Assembly (NCBI GenBank): GCA_916700875.1
Contig: CAKAKS010000038.1
Location: forward strand, 18,058,826-18,122,825
Reading direction: 5' to 3'
DNA from: Sebastes aleutianus
Lineage: Eukaryota; Chordata; Actinopteri; Perciformes; Sebastidae
Length of the DNA: 64,000 nt
Every line of letters starts with the position of its first letter. Positions within the stretch are counted from its first letter, which is position 1. The translations under genes were made by a program, and so were the position numbers. The notes below the pieces were generated by a model that had not been told where the DNA came from, did not search any database, and was given only the letters and a program-made list of their open reading frames with translations. Below, piece by piece: positions 26,001-38,000 of this stretch.

Positions 26001-29000
26001 GGGAATGTGTTCTAATTAAAATACCTTTTTGTGTCATTGTGCTCTTGGTATTGTCAGCTGCTAACTGTCTCTCTTCCCATCTACCTTCTTTTCTCTCCCT
26101 CCTCCTTTTCATCCATCCCCCACCCTCTTCCTCCCTTGTTCTCTCTCCAGGAGCTGTAAGCTGCAGATCAGGAACATCCCGCCTCACATGCAGTGGGAGG
26201 TGAGTGCTAACAGGCTGCTAACTGCTTCCAGGGCGGGGCACCATCGGGTAGCCCAACTGGGCTCTCATTTAGTGGCCTCTGGAGTCACCTTTGGCTCCCT
26301 TTGGGTTTCAATTGAGCATGCGCTTCATGATTTCGCTTGAAGCTCAGGCCAGTGTAATGCACCGACCAGTAGGTTGAATTGTGATTGGTAGAGCAGAAAT
26401 TATTGCAAATACCACTGGTAATTTGGTAATAAAGAATTTAAGGTTGAATATTTACAATTTAGCTATACAGGAGCTTGGGGAAGCTGGGATAGATGGTCAC
26501 GGTTTACTAAACAAATATTTTAAAAAGTGTAATATCTCCAGGTGCTTTGACTGGGTTATGTACACAAGGTAACTTAAGCATTACAATTGCTACACGTGTT
26601 GGCTGCCTACTAGGCTGGTTTAATTCTTAAAGCATTTTGGAAAAGCTTGCTGTTGTGGATTTGAATTGGGCTACACAGGATCTGATGTGCTTAAAATGGC
26701 AAACGTGACTTTATTGTTCTGTCATGGTGTCTTTCAACGCTGATCTCATGTGCTAGTTTGAGAGTGAATGCCTTTTCACACCATGTGTTTTCTTGCAAAA
26801 AAAACCCCACTTGTGGTAATGAAATAAAAATACACCAAGTGTATTGTCTGAGGGGTTGTGAAACATTCATGTGACGGGAGGTTTGACTTGCCAACCCAAA
26901 TGTGCTAATCCTTATATGGTTTAAGGAATATCTCTATTTAGTTTTTTTATAAAATCAATTGAGTTATTCAGTACTTTATGGTGTTATAATTTGTGTGTTT
27001 CAGTGGCAGAATGAGTCTGGAAATGAACTGATTTTGAATTTATTTAAGATGCACATGTGTTAGTGTTTCCTTAACATGTAGAGGGTGGAAAAAATAATCA
27101 GCACCTGTATATTGTAATGCCATGAAAGAAACATTAAATATAGTCTTAAGCTTATAATAAAGTTGAGTCTGCAAGAGATTCAACTGTATCCTAATTTAAG
27201 GACATAGTTTATGGTGTCCCAATATTTTAATGATTAAGCTAACAAAATTAAAGAATCCATCACCTGAAATTACTGTATACTTCTGACACTGTTAACTAAA
27301 CTACAACACAGTTGTCAACTATTACATTAATCGCCAGCTATTTTGATTAATCGGTTTGAGCAGTGTTTTTGTAAAGAAAAAAGTCATAATTCTCTGACTC
27401 CAGCTTCTTAATCATGAATATTTTCTGGTTCTTTACTCCTCTATGCTAGTAAACTGAATATCTTTGAGTTGACGACAAAACAAGACACTTAAGTACGTCA
27501 TTTTGGGCTTTGGGAAACACTGATCGACATTTTTCACAATTTTCTGACATTTTATAGACCAAACAACTAATAGATCAATTGAGAAAATAATCGACAATGA
27601 AAATAATTGTTGTTGCAGCCCTACACAGTATAAACTCTGCAAAAGTACTTGTAAAATTTTAATGAGGTACAGCAGAATAATTGTTTTTATTATGCCAATT
27701 TTGTTGTCTGCTAGCACATTCACGTACAAACAGCTTAGACAGAGGTCCCACATTAAACATGCAAAATAAAGATTCATAACTTGCTGTGAATACTCTCTAA
27801 AATGATAGTTGTACACATAACTATTCCGACAGCAACTTTTTAACTGTGCAAATAATTCACCTTAATCATGGATTAAGCCTGGAAGTGACCGTTGGTATTT
27901 CAGACAAAATACACCAACACATTTTCTGTGACAAATTCATCACAAAACCATGTTTGAATTGATCATGCAAAACCAGCCTCAGTTACTTGAATACCACTCA
28001 GATGAGCTCAAGGTCAGTGTTAAATCTCAAATGCAATCCATTTTATTTTGTAGCCCATAAAGGGTTAACGGGCAAAAAGATGTCACGTAAAAATGAATAC
28101 TATCAAAAGAAATTGTGAGCTGTAACATGGTCAGATTTCAAGGCCACTGCCTGATGAAAAACATTGTTGAGCAACAGTCGTGTGGTTGTGTGTGTGTGTG
28201 TGCATTGCATGTCTTTCTTTCTCTGCATGAGCTTTAATTTAAACTCTTTGGTACTCGGTGTCAGCTACACTTTTAATAATCTGCTGGGAAATGTGAATTT
28301 ATCTGGATTTTAATTTAAACATTTTTAAAGTTGTCTGACACATTTCACTGTAGCTTTTTTTATTTCAGAAATCATTTGTGTCAAACTCAAGATCTCATTG
28401 TGAACCTCCATGTGCCAGTAAAACAGCTTTATGTGACTTTTTTTCCCTCTGCAGAGGGTTTAGCTGTGATAGCGTGTGCCTGTAGTGTTAATTTTCTGCT
28501 CCATAAAGACTATGGAAGCCTGATGAGAATTTTTCTTTTTTGAATTGTTCAGTATTATTCTACATTGTGTGGTTAATACATGGCTTCAGATTTCAGCCTG
28601 ATTCACTCGGTGTGATCAAATGGCTACGGACAGGCTCAGTGTTTTCGTAATGGTGGGCTTCGCTTTGCCTTTCGCCTGTCCCTCAGCTCCAGATCCACCC
28701 ATGTTCCTAGCATGTAGCGAGCAAGCTGTTTGCTTTCTCTAAAGGTGACATGGTGGTTTCTCCCCCCACGGTGGGGGAGGGGTTAGAAGAATGGAGGAGC
28801 CGAGTAGAATGGGCTCTTTTGATGCAAAGGCCTTGTATGCATCTTATCAGGTAGATAAGACAATGGGTCATGGTGTGTGGAGCCCTACAGAGAGCGAGTA
28901 GTGGCGTGTTCGCAAGCTGTAGTGAGTGGGTGGGCCTGGACTGCTTCCCCTTCCCCTCCATGTGCTCCGATTCACAGAATGTGTAGCATGAACTCGCACC

Positions 29001-32000
29001 CCTCCCCCAGCCACTGCTTCCTGCTGGAATGCACCCCACCCTTTCCTGAATGGCCTGGATTCCCATTGGCCGGGCTCGGCAGACGGACACGCAGAGCATC
29101 CAGCCGGCAGCCGGCAACTCTTGGCTTCAGGGAACTCATATCAGCAGCAGGAGCAGCCAATGATAGGGAGGGGAGATGGCAGGGAGGCGGGAGGCTGCGT
29201 GGTTGGTGGGTTGGTGGAGTAGGGGGGCAGGGACGCCGTCCAGTTGGCTAGAAAGTGGGGTTGAGCTCTTGGGGGTGTGGCCTTGGGTTGGATTGAGCAT
29301 GGTCGGATGTCTTAGCTTAGCTTAGAAGCCTCGCTCCCCCTCTCGCCCACATTTGATCACATCTATGAATTGAAATCCTGTGGTCTCCAGATTTGGGCTG
29401 GTGGCCAGCGTGTTGTGGCTTTCTTTTGAAAGCATTTTATGCCTTTTTTTTAGATGTATGAATCCAAGATGTTGGGAATTGTTTTAATGTATTTAATAAT
29501 TTTGCCAGTATTTAACCCTCATCCTACCAGCTGGGGCTAAACGGGGAGTTTTTCCTGGCCCCAGCGTGCTTGGTGGATCTTGTTGGGTCTCTAAACTATG
29601 GTGTACGGTTTAAGACCTGCTCTATACATCTGTTATGAATTGGCGCTATATAAAAATAAATTGTATTGGGGTCCCTGCAGACCCCAAAGGTATATTTTGT
29701 TGTCATATCTCAAAGGTGCTTTATTCTATTATTCCAATTTTCAATGACTGTTCCTTTAATCATTGTTTTCTGTTTTTTTAATTAGTGCTTTTTAAAAAGA
29801 CCAATGTAACGCACCCAATTGCAGCCTATGAAGTTAAAATAGAATAGATTAAATGTACGCCATGGGTGCTAATTTAAAGTATCACACTATCAGGGGGGTA
29901 GGGGCCCTCTATCAGTCATTGTGGATGAGACACACACAGATTTCCACATGTGCTATGTCCATTTTTGTTTTACACAACATATAAATCAAGTAACTTTCCT
30001 AAAATAATAATCTGTTTTTTCAGATGACAATTACATAACTAATAACTTATTACTTCTCAAAACATTAAAATGTTGCTATGATGGCAGTAGTTTACTCTTG
30101 GGGTCCCTGTATGTTAAATAGGTTGGGATAGGATAACGGTTAAATCTCCTTTTTTTTGTGTGAGAAATGGTCAACCAGATTAAAAAAAAAAAAAAATCCA
30201 TGTATATTGGGATGTGAATAGCAGTCTGCTTGTGAATCTAACTTTTAAGAAATGATTGTCTTACAATGAATACATGGGTACTTTTCAAATAAATATATTT
30301 TTTAAAAAGTTATAAAACCCGCTCAGCACCTGGAGCACCATGCAACTGCCCGGAGGGGAGAGCCATAATTTGAGGTAGACAGGCTTTTACAAGACGGCAG
30401 CAAATTTATCCACGTAACTCAACATTGAACTCTGGGGCTCAGAATTAATGGACTGTGTCCTGGCAGCGAGCTGGGCTGGTTCCCACAGATGAGCTTCTGC
30501 TCACGAACAGGTTCTGGTCAAAAGCCTTCGAAGTCTCTTAATCGTGGCTTTTCGTTCTCTTTCTTTCTCCCAGGTTTTGGATGGCATGCTTGCTCAGTAT
30601 GGTGCAGTAGAGAGCTGTGAACAAGGTAAATACAGACTTTTGTTTTAAGCTTTATGTCGCAATTTGCTTTAAATATAAAATCCACCACTTTGCCTCAATA
30701 CTGCTTTTTATGCTGCATTCAGAATTTGTGCACCATGTTTTAATCTTACAACTGTATCATCTTGTTTAATTCGATTTATTTAACATGGTTAAACTATTGC
30801 AATAATGTATTTTTTTTTTTTTTAAAGTAGCCCGTGTTGGTAAATTGTGACTGTGATTGACTGTGCTGCGTGTTCTCCCACAGTAAACACTGACACAGAG
30901 ACTGCAGTAGTCAATGTTCGATATGGAGCCAAGGACCAGGCCAGGCTGTGAGTACACGCACACACACACACAACACGCACATGCATGCAGTGTATTCACA
31001 TCATTAACCTCCAGCTCATCTGTCTTAATGTCTTTGACATGGATCTGCTCAAGTTTTTTTCACTTTGCCCAGCATCCTCTGCTGGAAATAACATCAACTT
31101 CCTCTCTCTAGTGTTCTTGCAGTGCACCTGATTTCCTCCTTCCAAAAACCAGTCTAGTTTAATTTGACATGCAATGATGAAGAGGAGGAGGGGGGAGTGT
31201 GTGTGTGTGTGTTGGAGAGGGAGGGGGGGGTTAAATTAGCCATCTGGTGCCCCCTGGTGTACATGAATCATACTGCAATGTTGCTCTCTGCACGAGTGGT
31301 TGTAGAGTTCTCAGGCATAATTGATTGTTTCACTACAAACCTAAATCCTCGAGGCTGACAAGGCAGGCGTGTATGAAGTGTGATCTTGAGAGTGGATTCC
31401 TTGTAGCTCACGAGAAGTGATGTTTTGCCACTGACCCTCAGTATGTTGGGCTTGTAAGGAGCTCTTAACCTCCTTGTCACCATAATTTGAGCCATGAACC
31501 GTTTCAATTTGAACCAAAGCCTCTTGATTTTGTTTTAAAGCCCCCGCTCTTTGGATTCTCCCATTTGTAAGGAGATAGGGGGAAAAAAATCAAACCTGGC
31601 GCTAGCGAGAGTTTTTTCGAGACTGACCTCTCTTTCTGCTCCCCAGGGCGATGGAGAAGCTGAATGCGACTATGATGGAGAACTACGCCTTGAAAGTGTC
31701 GTTTATCCCAGATGAGACGGCTGCACCAGAGGGTCCTTCGGCGGGGGGCAGGAGAGGCTTCAACAGCCGCGGAACCCCTCGCTCCGGCTCCCCAGGTCTG
31801 GGCGCTCGGCCCAAAATGCAGTCAGACATCCCGCTGCGCATGCTGGTTCCCACACAGTTTGTAGGGGCCATTATCGGCAAGGAGGGCGCCACTATCCGCA
31901 ACATCACCAAACAGACCCACTCAAAGTACGTACCCAGAGGTCAGGAATTATACTGAGCCAATGAGCTGTGTCCTGTCCCATTTCTGTACTGTTGACTTCC

Positions 32001-35000
32001 AGCATTAAAGTTTAAAGCTTTGCTTTCCTCCCACTAAAGTAACGGTAGTCTCTGGGAAGAAAAACACTATGGAGAAAATGTCACGTTGGTCAAAATTGTC
32101 TAACAGCTGAACCCAGGTGTTCATAATGACATCTATAAAGAGGCTTTGCATTTATGATGTAGAACTGCAAAATGCAAGGCAGTCCTTTTCTGACACAATT
32201 GCCAAAAACAATAATAATGCACATGCCTTTATTGTATTTGCTACTGTTGTCAGGCTGATAAACCCTCCTGTGTCAGAAGCCTCTGACACAGGAGGTAATG
32301 TAATGAATTTGCCTCAAAAATTCAGAAAATAATACAAGCTGTCAGTTCCTCAATATCAGGTATAGGTTCTGTATGGTCCTTGTGTCCACTATGACACAAT
32401 TTGATCCTGTCAACCATATAACCGTAAAGGACATTGTGTAATATTTGAAATCCTCCTGCTGCTGCCCTGCCTCAAATGTTTTTAACTGCATGGCATCAGA
32501 TCTTCTGCAAATAGTCAATACCTCTCTACTCAGGCTATTTCCCACAGGCCCTGAAAACTGCAGTTATTAAGCCACTCTTAAAAAAGACCAACGTAGACAA
32601 CTCACTAATGAACAATTAGAGACCTATATTAAACCTCCCATTTTTCAGTAAAATCATTAAAAAGACAACAGCTTAACACCCTCTTGGCCCTGAACAATTA
32701 TTCTGATGTTTTTTAGGTATAATTTTGACCACAGCACACCACGGAGACTGCTCTTGTTAACGTCTTGAATGATATCCTCCTATATCACTACAGTAGAGAA
32801 GTTTAAGTCTTAGTATTATTAGATCTCATTAATGCATTCAACATGGTCAACCCCAACGTAATATTAAACAGACTGGAAAACTGGGTAGGACTTACTGGCA
32901 CAGTGCTGAATTGGTTTGAATGCAATTTCACGGACGGGGACTATTTTGTGTCGATCAGTAATTCCACATCTGAGCGTACAAAAATTTACGTGGAGTTCCC
33001 CAAGGCTCCATTCTCGAGCCTCTTCTGTTCAACTTCTACAGGCTCCTACAGCGCAGATTATGGAAAATGCAACCTGATCTCATGGGAAAGTATATAAATA
33101 GCACAACATTACTACATGCCGCGCGGATGAGGACCCTTTTCCGCTCCTTATTTGCATGCCTTTTTTCACGTGTCATTTGTACACCACACAACTACAGTAG
33201 TGTCTACAATTAGTTTTAGGCAACAAAATCACTTTGTTACGTTTAGGAAAAATATCATGGTTGGGCATAAAATAAGTATGTTAACTAAGTTATATACGTA
33301 CGGAAAAAATGTAACATAAAAAAACGCTCGTCATAAGTAGTCTTTCTCACTTTTTATTCTACCTCACTAGTTCTGAGCGTAGCATATTTACGCGGATGTG
33401 TTTACATTGCAGTCAGTACAAACCATATGGCGTACAAATGACATTAGAAAATCAAGAAAGGCATTTTATTGCACACTAAATGCCTTGCGTATTATCATGT
33501 CATTCATATGCCTTTTTGTGCGACCGGGCTGGGAAACTGATAAAATAGCTTACCATAATAATACAGACAGATTCAACAGGTGACTGTGTCATAAAAACAG
33601 TGTAAGAGTAAGTGCAATAATTGTTTACCTGGAGAACATTTTGGAACATCCAAAGGTAAAACAGAAATAATTCTTTGGACTCAGTGAAGAGCAATTTAAA
33701 AAGTCAGTGCTCACCTCCAATCTTTAACATTAAAGACAACAAACCAGGCCGTAAATCTTGGCGGACTCTGACCTAAACGTGTCCATGCGTTTATCTTCAG
33801 TAGGCTTGACTACTGAAACGGCATCTTTACAGGTTTCTCCAAAATGTCGATCAGGCGGCTGATTCAGAACGTAGCTGCTAGAGTCCTCATTTAGACCAGG
33901 CGAAGGGTTAACAGCAGTCCTCAGATCTTTGCACTGGCTTCCTGTGTGTCAAAGAATTGACTTTAAAAGTCTACTGTTGGTTTATAAAGCACTGAATGGT
34001 ATCTGAAACAAACCTCCACATTACCTGAAGTCTGCTCAAACTCTTCTTCTTTTTAAATCAGGCTTAAGAAGTTTCTGTTTGCCACTGCATTTTATTAGAT
34101 TAAATTTGGGACTATTTATTCATATCTTCTATCATTTTTATTCTGTTTAATCTGTTTTATTCTATTTCAGTTTATTTTAATCTTGTATTTTACTTTGTTT
34201 TAATCCTTTTAAATCCAATTTGGGTGTCTCTTTATATTGCCTTGTGTTTCTTTTCTATCTTGCCTGTTTGTCTTATATAAAGCACTTTGACTTGCCTTTT
34301 TGTTGAAGGGTGCTATACGAATAAATTTGACCTTGCCTTTTCCTGCAGGATTGACATCCATAGGAAAGAGAATGCAGGTGCAGCAGAGAAGCCCATCACG
34401 ATTCACTCCACCCCTGAAGGCTGTTCGAACGCTTGTACAACCATCATGGAGATCATGCTGAAGGAAGCCCTCGACACAAAGTTGTGAGTATGCAGAATAT
34501 CTGCCTTAGTTCAACTTGGTTCTTACGATATTTATGTGTCACCTATAAACTTCTGAGGGACCAGAAGCTGTGATTTTTGTTTAACACACCCTTGGCCCAC
34601 CCTTTCCAGTGATGTAATCATCTTAATTAAAATTACAAAGCTGTTTCTTTAAAGTCATTTTTCCATGTGTTACAATCCAGTCAACACGAGTATGGCTGAT
34701 AAGATCTGCATGTTGTGAAATTATACTGTATGCATGATGTGGTGCACAGCTGTGTCTGTTCATAAGTGGCAGATGTGAATGATAGATACCTTATTGGCCA
34801 AGAAAATTAGCTTTTTTTTTTTTTAAAGAAACATAATGTGAGATACTGACGGTTCACAACATGCAGATAAAGTAGACATCTGTAGGAGCGTTTAACTAAA
34901 CATCCCATCTGTCTTGTGCAGCACTGAGGAGATCCCACTGAAGATACTTGCACACAACAACTTTGTAGGAAGGTTAATAGGGAAGGAAGGACGCAACCTG

Positions 35001-38000
35001 AAGAAAATCGAGCAGGATACGGGGACCAAGATCACAATCTCGGCGTAAGACTGTTTGACGCATTGATATCTGTTTATTGACTATTTGTCTCTGCAGTCCA
35101 TTCATAAAAGTGCCACTTAACAAAGCATATACTACATTAACAATGCATGCCATGCTGTCAGAATCTATACTTTGACACAATTGTTCTCATGTCTCTCCCC
35201 CTCCATCGTTCTGTCCAGTCTCCAGGACTTGACCGTGTACAACCCAGAGCGGACCATCACAGTGAAAGGCACCGTCGAGGCATGCGCACGAGCCGAGGAG
35301 GAGGTGATGAAGAAGATCAGGGAATCGTATGAGAGCGACATGGCTGCTATGAACGTAAGCTTTTTTTTATTCAACAAGGAAAATGATCATTCCTTCAAAT
35401 GGTTGAAGTGTGAATTAATTATTTTATAATGGACAATTTCCGTTGACTAATTGCTTCAAAAGTGAAGTAGACCGTCTCCTCCATTCAGAGTAATTAGAGT
35501 AAACTAAAACCAAAATTAGCAGTGAAAAATATTTTTTGTAAACTGAAACTAAACGAAAACTCTGGCCTTTAAGAAAAACTAAACTGAAACAATATTGCCT
35601 GGTTAAAACTAATAAAAATAAAAAATGTACATATTCATTTCAGATTTAGTTTTTAGCCATAATATATCCCAACTGAAAAAAGGACAGAGCATGAATTTCA
35701 GTCAACTTTGGTGACGCTGAACCCCAAAAAATTGAACAGACTTGACCTTCCAGGAGACGGCGCTATGACTCAATTGCTTCACAACGGACACTAAAGTAGC
35801 GTGAAAATTGAACATTATGGCCATTCCTACACAGTTCTCCATGTATTGTGAATGTATATGTAGCTACATAGTTCTGAGACATTATACCTGGCCCTAACAA
35901 AAACTAAAACTACTGTGAAACTAAAAGATATAAAAACTGAACCTTTCTGAAAAACTGAAACTAAAACTAGCAAACACACTCTGAAAACTAAACTAAACTA
36001 AACTAAAATTGAATAAATAAATAAAAACTAATTAAAAATTAAAAACTATTATAACCTTGGCTCCAGTTGATAATATCTCACTAAGTTTACTTAAAAACAG
36101 GAAATCTTATAACTAAAAAATCTTTTTTAGGGAGGAAATAAGAAAATAGTGTTTTTACATGCACAACAGTGATCTGGAAACATAGCTGCCACAGCAGCAC
36201 TTTCATATCCTCAATCTGTAGGATTATATTGTGTTAACCTGGTTTCTCTGAATGCCTTAATCTGAAGGAAAGATTTAACATTTTCTAGAAAATTCTGATT
36301 GGAGACTAAAATTCCTCTGTTGGAATTGAGCTTACAGTGACGCTTTGATCACGGGAAAAGGGAGTATTACACTTGTGGAGAATAAAGCTTATTACAGTGT
36401 GCATGCTATGTACAAAATGGACATAATAAATGTAAGATATTCAACAAAAAATGTATTAAAAATGCATCAAAAACCTGGAAGGAGAGGCTGATATTTGGTT
36501 TACAAACATACCCGCTCAAATCCAGCTGATTTTGCTCTGAGATTGCTTGATCGATCTAACTAGTGCAGTGTTTGTCCGGACCGAGCCGATTGCTTGACCC
36601 TCAGAAGTTCTGCTTGCAGCATTTTTGAGAACCGCTGTATGGCTGCTTGTACCCAACAAGTGTGAAGCTGATTGGTTAAACGGTTCTCGAGATCTGCGAA
36701 GATAGTCACACATACATACACAGACAGATTCTTTCCTTTATAGTTAGATTATGATGCTACAGCGCCACCTATTGGCCAAATGGAAATAAATTTGTCATGG
36801 TCACCCAGACATATCTACACATGTCCACCAAATGTGGTTGCAATAGCACAAAGCGTTCATGAGACATGACGTTTTTTGCAATGCAAGCCCTGCCCACAGC
36901 ATTTTAGCTACCTTGGAGGGCCAGCTACAGCAAACTGTATGGAACATCAACAATCCAAAACACTAACGTTTACCAGCTTGGTCCAGAGATGTTCTGTACC
37001 AAATTTGCTGAAGATTGCTAAAAATTTGTAGGAGTAGCAAAACAAATCACATTTAGACAAAAATTCAAAATGATGGAAAATCAGTCCTGATGCAAATGGG
37101 CAGCGCTTATATAGATGTAAACCTCTGGACCCCCAAAACCCAGGAAAGAAATTGTTTCTAAGACTTGCGGTTTGAAAGTTACAGGCCAAAATGTAAAATT
37201 CATTGTTATAGCGCCACCATCTGGTCAAATTGCACCACATTCGACACTGCATGTCCTTGGGTCCTGAGCAACACACCCGCCAAGTGAGAAGTTGATCGGA
37301 TGAGCGGTTCTAGAGATATGCAAAATAACACACGAGGGACAGACAGACAGAGATTCCTTGCTTTATAGATGGGAAGTAAAAAATCTAACTTGGATCTGAA
37401 GTGCTCACTTGTGTGTTAAAGAGGTATCCAAATATAAGAGATTAGTGGTGATGAGCAAGCATACAACCTGCAATGTGTGTTGTGTTAACGGAAATGTTCT
37501 CATTTGTCCCCAGCTCCAGTCCAACCTGATTCCAGGCTTGAATCTGAACGCTCTGGGTTTGTTCCCCAGTGGAGCGCCAGGCATGGGTCCCTCCATGTCT
37601 AGTATGCCACCTCCTGGAGCCCACGGTGGATGCTCGTCATTTGGAGTAAGTGACCATCTCCTCGTCACATAACAGTGCAGTGGTTTGCCCCACACACTCC
37701 CGTTACAAACCCAGGACTGGCTGTGTTTTTTCATTTTAAACTCAACATTCTGCACCACTCGGGTCAGGGTAGTGAAAACTACCGGACATTTAGTCTGTAG
37801 CAACCCGGCTTCATGTTTCTTTTTTTCCTTTAGTGCAGTCCTTATGGGGGTGAGGGGCCATTTTGGGCTTCTATGCTGTCGGCGAGCAGCCAGCCCCTTG
37901 CTGTAAGTCACCCGTCCCAAAGGGCTTTGCACGGCTTGTGGCTGCTCGCTGCGGGATTAAAGGGGCAGGGTTTGCTGTATCAAAGTTCCTCTCCAGCTGC

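Noticed and set aside
28877..29251. 124-codon + frame starting MEPYRERVV
   Set aside because: Low-complexity composition of a GC-rich intron block; no domain, splice support or recognisable relative.
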